A stretch of DNA of 64,000 nucleotides from AP-15 sp963712825 (lineage in GTDB: Bacteria; Pseudomonadota; Alphaproteobacteria; ATCC43930; CGMCC-115725): contig CAVQJP010000008.1 in assembly GCA_963712825.1 (NCBI GenBank), forward strand, positions 21,285-85,284, read 5' to 3'. Positions 10,111 to 19,081 of the stretch are shown piece after piece. The notes under the pieces were generated by a model. It was not told the origin of the DNA and did no database searches. It saw only the letters and a list, made by a program, of their open reading frames with translations. Within the stretch, counting starts at the first letter, position 1, and every line of letters starts with the position of its first letter. Both the position numbers and the translations under genes were made by a program.

Positions 10111-10413
10111 ATGCAGGAGCCGTCGACCGCGCATATCTTGGAGCATCATCTTGAACCTGCCGGTTGCGCCTTTATTTTCGGCGACAACGGCAGCCGCCGC
10201 TCGTGCGGGCAACCGCGGCGACCAGGCTCGTCCTACTGCGCCGAGCATCATGCGCTCTGCCATGTGACGAGCGGGACCGGTGAGGAGGTCAGGCGCTTGC
10301 GCGAGGTCGAGGCGCTGGCAAGCGCCGTCGGCGGGCGTCGGTCCCGCGATTGCGGCGGTCCGTCGCGGCAGTTTCTAAGACGGTTGGAGAGCGTGGCGCG
10401 AGATTTTTCGTGA
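10111..10413 (+). CDS. GcrA-like zinc-binding regulator
   Basis: A 100-residue protein whose middle resembles the C-terminal module of GcrA, the alphaproteobacterial sigma-70 cofactor: Cys19, Cys32, Cys43 and His46 in a pattern like CGQPRRPGSSYCAEH. The N-terminal helix-turn-helix of full GcrA (about 170 residues) is missing, so it may act by binding sigma or as a DNA-binding partner. GGAGG six bases upstream favours ATG 10111 over a GTG at 10084. It is the first rightward gene of the element and lies 16 bases before the DUF6456 gene. Confidence 0.6.
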   Translation: MQEPSTAHILEHHLEPAGCAFIFGDNGSRRSCGQPRRPGSSYCAEHHALCHVTSGTGEEVRRLREVEALASAVGGRRSRDCGGPSRQFLRRLESVARDFS

Positions 10414-10429
10414 GGTTATCGTTCATGAT

Positions 10430-11011
10430 ATGTTCGCAACCCGCAACATGAAGCGCGAATTGCCGTCGCGACGCCTCGTCTCCACTGCCCCCGAGCCCGC
10501 AGCTGCTCCGAGCGCGGAGCGCTGTCGGCACGGAGCGGTCGAACGCCTGGACCGGCCAATCGCCGACGAGGAGGGCCGGTCGGCGCGGCCATACCGCGCC
10601 ATCGACACCTTGGCGACAATGGAACGGCGCGGCTCGATCACTTCGGGAATGCGCCAAGCGGCAGAAGACTTCCGGAGACGCTTTGCCAAGGCGCACCTTG
10701 ATCCGCTGCGCGCTCTCGACTATTCACGCCCGAGAGACGGCGGAACGGGACGCGCAAGGAGCAGCGGCGGCGAAGCGGGATTTCGGGTGGAAAGCGCGCG
10801 CGAGCACGTCTGGCGCGCGCTCGTCGCGGTCGGCGGCCCAGGTTCGCCTGGCGGGTCTTGCTTATGGCATGTCGTCGGCTGGGAGCGCTCGCTAAAGGAA
10901 TGGGCGCTCGAGCAGGGTTGGAACGGCCGCCGGATCAGCCAGGAGGCGGCGTCCGGCATCCTGATCGCCGCGCTTGGTATTCTGGAAGCGCATTATCGCC
11001 TTTCCGCGTAA
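10430..11011 (+). CDS. DUF6456 domain protein, candidate late-gene or GTA activator
   Basis: The 193-residue protein has a variable N-terminus and a conserved C-terminal block. Key stretches are RPYRAIDTLATMERRGSIT, MRQAAEDFRRRF, HLDPLRALDYSR, GGSCLWHVVGWERSLKEWA and IAALGILEAHY, characteristic of DUF6456. From memory, unverified, this domain occurs in GTA activators of the GafA/GafZ type; that would fit its place between a repressor and the structural operon. Helices in the last 60 residues look like a sigma-factor-type helix-turn-helix. It shares a transcription unit with the GcrA-like gene. Confidence 0.6.
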   Translation: MFATRNMKRELPSRRLVSTAPEPAAAPSAERCRHGAVERLDRPIADEEGRSARPYRAIDTLATMERRGSITSGMRQAAEDFRRRFAKAHLDPLRALDYSRPRDGGTGRARSSGGEAGFRVESAREHVWRALVAVGGPGSPGGSCLWHVVGWERSLKEWALEQGWNGRRISQEAASGILIAALGILEAHYRLSA

Positions 11012-11033
11012 TTGCTAAAATTAGATTTTGCGA

Positions 11034-11062
11034 TTGACACATCCGGATCAATCTGATATAAC
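11034..11062 (+). promoter_or_regulatory. Strong sigma-70 promoter for the structural operon
   Basis: TTGACA (11034-11039), an exact 17-base spacer and TATAAC (11057-11062) make a near-consensus promoter. The spacer begins ATCCGGATCA (11041-11050), which differs in one base from the spacer motif of the promoter at 10037. It points to the terminase and structural genes. Transcription would start near 11069, leaving a leader of nearly 490 bases. Confidence 0.65.
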
Positions 11063-11557
11063 CATCGAAACTGGCAATGGTGGGTTGGCCGGGCGCAGGG
11101 ATGCATCCCCGCTGCGAAAGTGGTGCGGCTCCCGCAAGGCTATCTTACGAGATTGACGAGCTTCCCGGATCGGCGGCTGGGTTTCCAGGGCAGCCAAACT
11201 CGTCGCTGACCGCCGGCGCCAAGCGCCAAATGCCACCGCTAAGGGATGCCGCCCGGTTGAAGCCTGCGGCTCCTCGTGGTCAGAGGCAAACGGGTGATAC
11301 CGACGCATACCCTCCCCCGCCCTCTCCCATCATGCGGGAGAGAGCGCCGACCCCGGGACGGTGACCCGGCGGGAGGCGGGTCAGGGTGCGCCGGCACCAA
11401 GCATCACGTTGGCACCACTTTGCCGGCGGGTTTGCACGGACGAGCGCCGGCCGCCGCAGATAATCGACGATGTTCCGAATAAAGCGTGGCTGACCACAGA
11501 CGCCCCGAATGCCGGGCGCGAAAGCTGGGGTGGGGCTTTGCGGGAAGCGGAGGGTGC
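11063..11557 (+). other. Long leader before terminase with REP-like hairpins
   Basis: About 495 bases without a convincing gene. Short open frames exist on both strands but lack a good ribosome site and family resemblance. Visible structures are CTCTCCC/GGGAGAG around a seven-base loop (11322-11342), preceded by a pyrimidine-rich CCCTCCCCCGCC run, and TGACCC/GGGTCA around a ten-base loop (11362-11383). These look like the dispersed palindromic repeats common in alphaproteobacterial genomes. No small terminase gene was found here. Confidence 0.5.
11322..11342. repeat. REP-like palindrome
   Basis: Perfect 7-bp inverted repeat CTCTCCC/GGGAGAG with a seven-base loop inside a pyrimidine-rich run. 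It resembles the palindrome at 54636 in base composition and may be one of many genomic copies. There is no T-tract, so it is not a classical terminator. Confidence 0.45.
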
Positions 11558-12943
11558 GTGAGGTGCTTGCACGCCAGTTGGCTCGCTCTATTGCCGGAGG
11601 CAGTAAGAAATAACCTCATTGACTCGTTGACGCCGCACGAGGCGCTCGCGCTGTTGCACGATTGGCCATTTTGGGCGCGATCCAATCAGCTGCCGCCGAA
11701 AGGCCGGTGGCGGGTCTGGCTGTTGCTGGCCGGCCGCGGCTTTGGGAAGACGCGAACCGGCGCCGAGCTGATCCGTGCGCGGGTTGCGGCGCGAACAGCA
11801 CGCCGTCTCGCTCTTGTGGCGCCGACCGCAGCCGACGCGCGCGGCGTCATGGTGGAGGGCGAAAGCGGGATTCTGGCAATCTCGCCATGGTGGGATCGGC
11901 CGCGCTACGAGCCTTCAAAGCGTCGGCTGACCTGGCCCAATGGCGCGATCGCGACGTTTTACAGCGCCGACGAACCCGAGCGGCTGCGCGGACCGCAGCA
12001 CGATGCTGCGTGGTGCGACGAGCTCACGAGCTGGCGCTATCCCGAGGCCTGGGACATGCTGATGTTCGGTCTGCGCCTAGGCGCAGATCCGCGCGTCGTC
12101 GTCACCACGACGCCGCGGCCGACGACGCTGCTGCGCGCGCTGGTCGCGGATCCGGCAGTCGCCGTGACGCGCGGCACCACTTATGAGAACCGGCCAAACC
12201 TGGCGCCCGATTTTATCGACCAGATCGTCCGCAAGTACCAGGGAACCCGGCTCGGTCGACAGGAAATCGATGCCGAGATTCTCGACGATGTTCCCGGCGG
12301 TCTGTGGAAGCGGGGCATCATCGAGGCGGGGCGGGCCCGCGCGTCGCCTCCTTTGGCCAGGATTGTCGTAGCGATAGACCCGGCGGCTACTTCGGGTGGG
12401 TCGGCTGACGAGACCGGCATCATTATCGCCGGGAAGGACGGCGAAGGTCACGGCTGGGTATTGGCGGATCTCTCGGGCCGGTATCCGCCGACCGAATGGG
12501 CCAAAACGGTGGTGGCCGCCTATTACGCGCATCACGCCGACCGGGTTGTGGCTGAAGTCAACAACGGCGGCGAAATGGTCGAGGCGACGCTGCGGGTGGT
12601 CGACCCAAACCTGGCCTTCACCGCGGTGCGTGCGTCGCGCGGCAAGATCGTCCGCGCCGAACCCGTAGCGGCGCTTTATGAGCAGGGACGAGTGCATCAT
12701 CTCGGCGCCTTTCCTCAGCTCGAGGATCAGATGTGCAGCCTGGTCGGCGGCCGGGAAAACGCGCGGACGGGGTCCTCTCCCGACCGGGTCGACGCCTTGG
12801 TATGGGCGTTGACCGACCTTTTGCTGGTGCCAATGGTCGGCGAGGGAATTTACGAAATTTATCGTCGACTGAACGGCCAACGGCCCGAGGCCGGCCCCGC
12901 CGGCGAGCCTGCTGCATCAATTTCGAAGGGAGCCCATCAGTGA
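11558..12943 (+). CDS. Phage terminase large subunit (GTA g2-like)
   Basis: Motor and nuclease that cuts and packages DNA into proheads. With a GTG start at 11558, Walker A is LLAGRGFGKTRTGAE near residues 57-70 and Walker B is AAWCDE near 150-155. The coupling motif is TTTPRPTT. The RNase-H-like nuclease follows with AIDPAATSGGSADETG, VAEVNNGGEM and DRVDALVWAL. The ALLHDWPFWARSNQLPP opening is typical of GTA-like terminases of alphaproteobacteria. The start is uncertain: GGAGGG lies only three bases before the GTG, and upstream in-frame codons to 11486 are also open. No small subunit is adjacent. Confidence 0.9.
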   Translation: MRCLHASWLALLPEAVRNNLIDSLTPHEALALLHDWPFWARSNQLPPKGRWRVWLLLAGRGFGKTRTGAELIRARVAARTARRLALVAPTAADARGVMVEGESGILAISPWWDRPRYEPSKRRLTWPNGAIATFYSADEPERLRGPQHDAAWCDELTSWRYPEAWDMLMFGLRLGADPRVVVTTTPRPTTLLRALVADPAVAVTRGTTYENRPNLAPDFIDQIVRKYQGTRLGRQEIDAEILDDVPGGLWKRGIIEAGRARASPPLARIVVAIDPAATSGGSADETGIIIAGKDGEGHGWVLADLSGRYPPTEWAKTVVAAYYAHHADRVVAEVNNGGEMVEATLRVVDPNLAFTAVRASRGKIVRAEPVAALYEQGRVHHLGAFPQLEDQMCSLVGGRENARTGSSPDRVDALVWALTDLLLVPMVGEGIYEIYRRLNGQRPEAGPAGEPAASISKGAHQ

Positions 12944-13377
12944 CCCTGCTGGTCAAGGATGCAAATACCGCAATACAGGCGCTGTCGACGGGTCTCGACA
13001 GCACCGGCAGCCTGGTGCCGCTGCACGCGCCCGCCGCGATCGTCGCGGGTATTGCCACGCCGGTCAGCGCTTCGGCGCCGCTGCCCGTGATCAACACCGG
13101 TGGCACCACGGCGAGCGACGGCAGCGGCGCCGTCACGGCCGGGGGCAGCGCGCAAACGCTATTCGGCGGCGTCACACCTGTAAACGGATGGCTCGTCGCC
13201 AACAATTCCTCGGCGACGCTCTATGTTTCCGACGTCGGCGCCGCGACGCCTGGGGGCGCCTCGATCCCCATTGCCCCGGCCGCCTTGTTCGCCACGCCTT
13301 CGGGATACAAGCCTGCCGGTCCGGTCAGCCTTTATGGCGCCACCACCGGCCAAGCCTATGCGGCACGTCGATGGTGA
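12940..13377 (+). CDS. Small phage structural protein, unknown
   Basis: A 145-residue protein starting at a GTG that overlaps the terminase stop (GTGA), so translation is coupled. It is rich in Gly, Ala, Ser and Thr, low in charge, with beta-type segments such as NGWLVANNSSATLYVSD. It has no signal peptide or transmembrane segment. The composition fits a head-decoration or fibre-associated protein; I recognise no family. The 151 bases that follow contain no supported gene. Confidence 0.6.
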   Translation: MTLLVKDANTAIQALSTGLDSTGSLVPLHAPAAIVAGIATPVSASAPLPVINTGGTTASDGSGAVTAGGSAQTLFGGVTPVNGWLVANNSSATLYVSDVGAATPGGASIPIAPAALFATPSGYKPAGPVSLYGATTGQAYAARRW

Positions 13378-13528
13378 CAACCACAGACAACGGGCAGTTG
13401 GGGCCCTCTGCGTGGCCGCGGGTCAAAGATGCCAAGCTTGCGTCGAGCGACCCTCTAAGTGCCGCTGTGCCCGGCCTGGGGTCCTGCCCGGATCTCGATG
13501 CCGGCATAAAGGAGGGGAGCAGGCTGCA

Positions 13529-16108
13529 GTGAAATCTTTCTCAACCGTCGCCGCAGGCGGGATGGCTCTGGCCGTCGTTTCCGTGACATTGGCGAAACCG
13601 GCGTTTTCACAATCGCCCGGCAGCTTTTCGACGTTGACGACATCGGGGCCTGCGACACTCGGCGGCGACGTCCTGATGTGCTCGGGCCGGCCGTGGATCG
13701 ACGTCCGCTGCAACGGCGCCCTCGGCGACGATTCTCACGACGACACCAATGCCATCCAGACGACAATCAACACCGCGATCACCAATGACTGGCCGCTCCA
13801 CATTCCGGCGGGGACATACAAGGTCACCTCAAGCCTGACGATCGACTATGCCGGCCGGGCCGCCACCGGCTTCCGCCTGATCTCGCGGGGCGCCGTCATC
13901 GATGGCCGCGCCATAGCGGCGGCGCCGACAGTGCAGGTCGAGTGCAGCGGCGGAACGCCCGCCAGCCCGACCGGGTGCTTTTATTTCAAAGAGGAAGGAA
14001 CGCTGTTTATCGACGCCGACACCAACGGCTACGCCTTTGTCCTCGGCAAGCCCGATTTCTCGGATGCTCACAACTCGATCAAGATCGATCATCTGGTCGT
14101 CAACAACGCCGGCAGCGGTCCGACAGTCGGCGCGTGCCAATTCAACTACGTGCTCGACAGCGACGTGTACGCCGTCTGCGATGCAGCAGGCGGCGGCGCT
14201 GGAATGGCGTTTGAGCAAACCCAATTCTCGCGCGTTGCCGGTGCGGCGTCCGCTTCGGGCAGCGGCGGGCGCGGGCTTGTGCTGGAGAACGGCTACAATT
14301 TTTCAAACACCTTTTCGGCGCTCGACCTCGAAGCGTCCCCGACCTGTCTGGCGATTACGTTCAATCACAACGGTTTGAACACGTTTATCTCGCCCTATTT
14401 TGATTGTGTCACCGCGGTCAACGCTACCGCGAGCGTCGGCAATACGCTGGTGAACCCCAACTACGGTGGCGACGTCGTCAATTACGGGCCGAACTCGATC
14501 GGAATATCAGTCCAGGGGACAGGTTCGCGTCCGCAATGGATTTTTCCGGCGACGGCGACCTATACGGCGACCCCGATCGACGACGGGCTTGCAATCTCCA
14601 GCTATAATGCGCCAGGAACTGCGATGGCGGTCACGCTTCCCCCGGTCGGCAGCGTCGCCCCGGGTTGGGCGATGTCGTTTGCAACCGACAACGGCAAGGG
14701 CATGACCGTCACCACGCCGACCGGCAGCATCGTGTCCGGGGGCAAATTCGTGCCGGCGGTGACGTTGGGCGCCGGCAATTACGAATATTTGCGCGTGCAG
14801 TCCGACGGCAATAATTGGCGGGTGGTTTCGTCGACGCGCAACACGCGGCTGAACATGGGCTTCGAGCCACCGCCCTGGCCAAGCAACTGGCTTTATCCGA
14901 CGACGTCGGGATACGCGGCAACCCTGGGCGACAACGGCAACGTGCTGTCGAGCTATAACACCTCGTCGGGGCTGACCGCGACCCTGCCGCCGACCATAAA
15001 CCTGCCGAACGGGTGGAGCATGGGGTTTGCGACCGACAACGCAAAACCGCTGGCGGTGCAAGTCAACGCGACTTCGGGCGGGCATATCGTATGGCCGGGA
15101 AGCGGCGCTTCGGCGACTGGGATCGCATTGGCTAATACGAGCCAGGGCGGGTACGAGCTTGCCGTGTTGCAGTATGACGGCAGCGGCAATTTTCGTGTCG
15201 TCGAAGCAACGCCGGCGACCGCCCAAGCCAACGGCGTGATCGGCAGCGCCGGCATCAGCCACTGGAGCTTTCCGGCGCTAAGCAGCTACAGCGCAACGGT
15301 GGCCGACAACGGCAACGTCGTCTCCACCTATAACAGCCCGGCATCGTATATGGCGGTGACCCTGCCGTCGACCACCTCCCTTCCAATGGGTTGGACGCTG
15401 GGCGTGACCACCGACAACGGCAAGACCATGTCGATCCAGGCCAACGGCACGTCGGGCGGGCACATTCTTTACCCGGGGAGCGGTGGCGGCGTCAGCAATC
15501 TGTCGCTGGCGTCGGGCAATTACGAGCTTGTCGTGGTGCGGTTCGACGGCGGCAATTTCCGCATCACGGAAGCGACGCCGGCCACGGCTGCCCTTATCGG
15601 GATGTCCGGCTCGTCTCCGGACATCAACCGCTGGAATTTTCCCGCGGCGTCAACTTACGCAGCCGGGCGGAGCGACAACGGCAACGCGCTGTCGAGCTAC
15701 AACACCTCCTCCGGACTGACCGTCACGCTGCCGTCGATCACCGCGATCGGTCCCGGCTGGACCATGGCCTACGCGACCGATGCCGGAAAGCCGCTGTCGG
15801 TTCAGGTCAACGCGGTTTCGGGAGGGGCGATCCTCGAACCGGCACAGGGCGGGAACGCCGCTTCTGCGATCACGCTCGCGGCGGGACAGAACTACGAGTT
15901 CCTCCAGCTCCGCTTTGACGGCAGTAATTTTCGGGTCGTCGATGCGACGCCGCAGACGATCAACGCTCTCGGCGGACTGATTTCGCCAGGCACCCCGGCT
16001 TCGAGCTCGGCCACCTGCAACGTCGGCCAGCTCCAGGCGGATGTCAATTACTTCTACTTCTGTACAGCGCCAAACACCTGGAAACGCGCGCCACTGTCTT
16101 CATTCTGA
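13529..16108 (+). CDS. Secreted tailspike-like beta-helix protein with four C-terminal repeats
   Basis: The 859-residue protein starts at GTG 13529 with GGAGGGG upstream and a clear Sec signal peptide (about 1-27, MALAVVSVTLAKPAFSQ). Residues about 50-310 fit a pectate-lyase-superfamily right-handed beta-helix, opening IDVRCNGALGDDSHDDTNAI and HIPAGTYKV as in phage tailspikes. From about residue 337 there are four copies of a roughly 120-residue module (starts near 337, 454, 579, 702). Each has a W-x-F/Y-P start, DNGN..SSYN, GWxMxxATDNGK and FRVxxATP. It may bind or degrade a polysaccharide. A signal peptide is unusual for a virion part, and so is its place between terminase and portal. Confidence 0.7.
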   Translation: MKSFSTVAAGGMALAVVSVTLAKPAFSQSPGSFSTLTTSGPATLGGDVLMCSGRPWIDVRCNGALGDDSHDDTNAIQTTINTAITNDWPLHIPAGTYKVTSSLTIDYAGRAATGFRLISRGAVIDGRAIAAAPTVQVECSGGTPASPTGCFYFKEEGTLFIDADTNGYAFVLGKPDFSDAHNSIKIDHLVVNNAGSGPTVGACQFNYVLDSDVYAVCDAAGGGAGMAFEQTQFSRVAGAASASGSGGRGLVLENGYNFSNTFSALDLEASPTCLAITFNHNGLNTFISPYFDCVTAVNATASVGNTLVNPNYGGDVVNYGPNSIGISVQGTGSRPQWIFPATATYTATPIDDGLAISSYNAPGTAMAVTLPPVGSVAPGWAMSFATDNGKGMTVTTPTGSIVSGGKFVPAVTLGAGNYEYLRVQSDGNNWRVVSSTRNTRLNMGFEPPPWPSNWLYPTTSGYAATLGDNGNVLSSYNTSSGLTATLPPTINLPNGWSMGFATDNAKPLAVQVNATSGGHIVWPGSGASATGIALANTSQGGYELAVLQYDGSGNFRVVEATPATAQANGVIGSAGISHWSFPALSSYSATVADNGNVVSTYNSPASYMAVTLPSTTSLPMGWTLGVTTDNGKTMSIQANGTSGGHILYPGSGGGVSNLSLASGNYELVVVRFDGGNFRITEATPATAALIGMSGSSPDINRWNFPAASTYAAGRSDNGNALSSYNTSSGLTVTLPSITAIGPGWTMAYATDAGKPLSVQVNAVSGGAILEPAQGGNAASAITLAAGQNYEFLQLRFDGSNFRVVDATPQTINALGGLISPGTPASSSATCNVGQLQADVNYFYFCTAPNTWKRAPLSSF

Positions 16109-16118
16109 AGGTCATTGC

Positions 16119-17480
16119 ATGATCCCGCAAGCCGGCAAGCGCATTTCCCTCGCTTCCTACAGTTGGGGAGGGGCGGGCACGCAGAACGACATCACTCAAT
16201 ACCGTCAAGTCTTCCAGCCCGACCAGGGAATCTTTTCGCCGGGGTATCCGCTGGTTCCGCCCGAACGCGAGCGCGTCCGGGTCTGGGATTTTCCAGTCGG
16301 CTACAACACGATCTACACACCGCGCGCTTATGAACCGATCGGATTCCATGAGCTGCGAGCCTTGGCGGAAAACCACGACATTACCCGGCTCGCTATCGAA
16401 ACCCGCAAGGATCAGATCGAAAAGCTCGAATGGGCGATCCGGTCGCGCAATGAAAATAAACCGGCAACAGACGCGTCGGCGCGCATTGCGACGCTGACCG
16501 AATTCTGGCGAAAACCCGATGGCGAGCAGCCCTTTGGAACCTGGCTGCGGGAATTGCTCGAAGATCTTTTGGTGCTGGATGCACCCTGTCTCGAAATACG
16601 CAGCAATCGCGGCGGCGACATTGTCGGTCTGGATGTAGTCGACGGCGCGACGATCAAGGTATTGATCGACGACACCGGGCGCCGTCCGCGGCCGCCGGCG
16701 CCGGCCTACGAGCAGGTCGTTCATGGGCGCCCGTGGCGGCTTTTGACCTCGGACGAGCTGCTGTATTTGCCGCGCAACAGACGGCCGCACAAGGCCTATG
16801 GTTTCGGGCCGTGCGAACAGATCGTCATGACGATCAACATCGGCCTGCGGCGGCAGCTGATGCAGCTGCAGCACTTCACCGACGGAAACGTCCCGCCCGG
16901 CTTGCTGAATGCGCCGGATGGCTGGAACGCCGAGCAAATTCGCCAATTTCAGGAATGGTTCAACTCGATCCTCGCCGGCAATACGGGCACGCGGACCCGG
17001 CTTATCTGGGCGCCGACCGGGGCGAAATACCAGGCCTTCAAAGAGGCGCCGTACAAGGACGAATTCGACGAATGGCTGGCGCGGATCGTTTGCTATGCGT
17101 TTTCGCTGCCGCCCACCGCCTTTACGCCGCAAGTAAACCGCGCGACGGCGCAATCGGCGCAGGAAACCGCCCTCCAGGAGGGGCTTGCGCCGCTTACCGG
17201 CTGGGTCAAACGGCTTGTCGACGGGGTCATTCAGGACCGAATGGGGCAGACCGATCTTGAATTTGTTTGGTCGGACGCGCGGCCGATTGATCCGAAAGAC
17301 CAGGCCTCGATCATCGACATTTATGTCAAGGACGGCGTCTATACGCTGAACGAGGCTCGCGATCTGCTCGGGTTGCTTCCCGTCGAGGGAGGGGACCGAC
17401 TGATGTTCCAGACTGCGCAAGGGCCGGTTTCGCTGAGCCCCTCCCCGCCCCCCGATCGAAGAGTGCCGGCGAACGGGTGA
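16119..17480 (+). CDS. Phage portal protein
   Basis: Forms the dodecameric ring through which DNA enters the capsid. The 453-residue protein has family landmarks: RLAIETRKDQIEKLEWAI near residue 90, GFGPCEQIVMTINIGLRRQ near 230, and the active-loop and clip region ending in FTPQVNRATAQSAQETALQE. It resembles HK97/lambda-type portals of the PF04860 kind. ATG 16119 follows the spike stop by 10 bases; an upstream in-frame methionine lies inside the spike gene and is unlikely to be used. The Pro-rich C-terminal tail is not conserved. Confidence 0.9.
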   Translation: MIPQAGKRISLASYSWGGAGTQNDITQYRQVFQPDQGIFSPGYPLVPPERERVRVWDFPVGYNTIYTPRAYEPIGFHELRALAENHDITRLAIETRKDQIEKLEWAIRSRNENKPATDASARIATLTEFWRKPDGEQPFGTWLRELLEDLLVLDAPCLEIRSNRGGDIVGLDVVDGATIKVLIDDTGRRPRPPAPAYEQVVHGRPWRLLTSDELLYLPRNRRPHKAYGFGPCEQIVMTINIGLRRQLMQLQHFTDGNVPPGLLNAPDGWNAEQIRQFQEWFNSILAGNTGTRTRLIWAPTGAKYQAFKEAPYKDEFDEWLARIVCYAFSLPPTAFTPQVNRATAQSAQETALQEGLAPLTGWVKRLVDGVIQDRMGQTDLEFVWSDARPIDPKDQASIIDIYVKDGVYTLNEARDLLGLLPVEGGDRLMFQTAQGPVSLSPSPPPDRRVPANG

Positions 17481-17645
17481 TCCGCGCCGGGCGTGGTTTT
17501 TCCCGAGCGGAGCGCACCGGCGCTGAAGCCGTCCGCGTCCGCTCTGTTCGCGGCAATACAGAAGTCATTAGTCAGGCGCTTCGGTCGCTGCTTTGCAAGG
17601 GGCAGCCGCGCCTGCCGTGAAAGACGACAAATACAGGAGTTTTTT

Positions 17646-18998
17646 ATGAGCGTTCTTCCGAGCGATATCGTCGCCTACGGCTCGGCGAACATGCCCGAGG
17701 CCGATGGCGTCGCCGTCGGCGGTGCGGTCGATTTTTCGCGCCGCGTCGCTTTTTACGACATTACACCAACCGGCACGATCGACTTCGTCTCGTCCAATCC
17801 CGCCGACACCGGCGTCTATGTCCAAGTCGCCGGCCGCGACCCGACGGGGGCGATCCAGATACCGACAGCGGTCGCCCTGAACGGCACGACCCTGGTCACC
17901 GGGTCGCAGAGCTTTGAGCGGCTGCTTTACGGCGCCGTCTCCGGGGCGTCGCCCAATGGGCCGTTGTCGAACCCCAGCTCCGGCACCAGCACGACCACGT
18001 CGGGTACGCTGACATCAGCGGCCACCTCGATGACCGTTGCCTCGCATACCGGGTTTCCAAGTTCCAACAACTACTACGTCGCGGTCGACACCGGCGCGAG
18101 CTTCGAGATCATGCAGGTGACCGCAGGTCAGGGCACCACGACATGGACTGTCGTGCGCGGCGTTTCCGGGCCAAACGCCGGAGTTGCGCACGGGTCCGGC
18201 GTCACGGTTTATCTGATGCCGCTGGGCGATGTCGCGGCGATCGCGCATAGCGCGGTCGTCAGCGGCCACACCGCGCAGTCGGGTTCGGCCAACCACAGCG
18301 GCACGACCCCAGCGCTTCTGAAACTGCAGTCGGGCGACGGGGCGACCGTCTCCCCCGGCATGATCGTCCGCACCACCTCGGGTACCGGGCCCAACCAAAT
18401 CCGCATGATCGTCGCCACCGCGGGTTACGGGACCGACATCGTTGCGGTCAACCGCGACTGGTCGACGGTCCCCGACGCCACCACCGTCTACAACGTCAGC
18501 CAGGGGATGCTGTTCGAGACCGGTTTTGCCAGCTCGGGCACGAACTATGGCGACCCCAACCCGGTCACGTCGGTGCTGCGCTGCTTTTCGACAGCCGCGG
18601 CGGACGTGCCTACCGGCTCGGCCCGCTATTTCTTCGAGAAAGTGTTTGTCGCGAACAACAACACGGCGACGGCGCTGACCGGCGCCCAGGTCGAGATTGC
18701 GAGCGAGACGCCGACATTGCCCTCGGGTGCGCTGCTCGACGCCGCCCTGTGCACCGCGCTCAACGACGCCAACACCGCCAGCGGGCGCCAGCAGGCGTCG
18801 TCTTTTGTGCCGAGCGGCTCCGGATCGTTTTCAACCCAGCCCGCTTTTATCAGCGTGCCGGCGCCAGGCAACCTGCCGCCGGGTTCAGCTCCCAATGCCG
18901 CCGGCGCCCAGGGCGTTTGGCTGCGGTTGACCTTGCCGGCCGGGACCGCCGCTTACAAGGGCAGCACAGATCTGCGCGCGCAAGGCTCGACGACGTGA
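17646..18998 (+). CDS. Phage structural protein, 450 residues, fibre-like
   Basis: Starts at ATG 17646 after AGGAG and a six-T run. The N-terminus (DIVAYGSANMPEADGVAVGG) recurs in phage proteins that carry material parameters of the virion, but I cannot name the family. The rest is rich in Ser, Thr, Gly and Ala, with predicted beta strands and no hydrophobic segment, consistent with a fibre or baseplate-attached protein. Residues about 250-290 contain HSGTTPALLKLQSGDGATV, a beta-rich segment. It lies between portal and protease, where lambda-like phages have no such gene. Confidence 0.6.
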   Translation: MSVLPSDIVAYGSANMPEADGVAVGGAVDFSRRVAFYDITPTGTIDFVSSNPADTGVYVQVAGRDPTGAIQIPTAVALNGTTLVTGSQSFERLLYGAVSGASPNGPLSNPSSGTSTTTSGTLTSAATSMTVASHTGFPSSNNYYVAVDTGASFEIMQVTAGQGTTTWTVVRGVSGPNAGVAHGSGVTVYLMPLGDVAAIAHSAVVSGHTAQSGSANHSGTTPALLKLQSGDGATVSPGMIVRTTSGTGPNQIRMIVATAGYGTDIVAVNRDWSTVPDATTVYNVSQGMLFETGFASSGTNYGDPNPVTSVLRCFSTAAADVPTGSARYFFEKVFVANNNTATALTGAQVEIASETPTLPSGALLDAALCTALNDANTASGRQQASSFVPSGSGSFSTQPAFISVPAPGNLPPGSAPNAAGAQGVWLRLTLPAGTAAYKGSTDLRAQGSTT

Positions 18999-19081
18999 GC
19001 GGCGGCGCAATCGCGCTTCAGGTGTTCTGCGTCGGAGTAGCCCTTGTCATTCTGCTTATGATACTGTGCCCAAAGGATTAA
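18995..19081 (+). CDS. Possible 28-residue single-pass membrane peptide
   Basis: GTG 18995 overlaps the preceding stop (GTGA), as at many joints in this operon. It opens a 28-codon frame: a few polar residues, then a hydrophobic stretch VALVILLMILC ending CPKD. The overlap and clean hydrophobic profile argue that it is translated, but the length is short enough for chance. Holin-like or regulatory roles are possible; there is no direct evidence. Confidence 0.3.
   Translation: MSGGAIALQVFCVGVALVILLMILCPKD

Noticed and set aside
11077..11364. Possible small terminase or regulatory gene in the leader before the large terminase
   Set aside because: The frame runs through palindromic repeats, has no good ribosome site and shows no helix-turn-helix or coiled-coil pattern expected of a small terminase.
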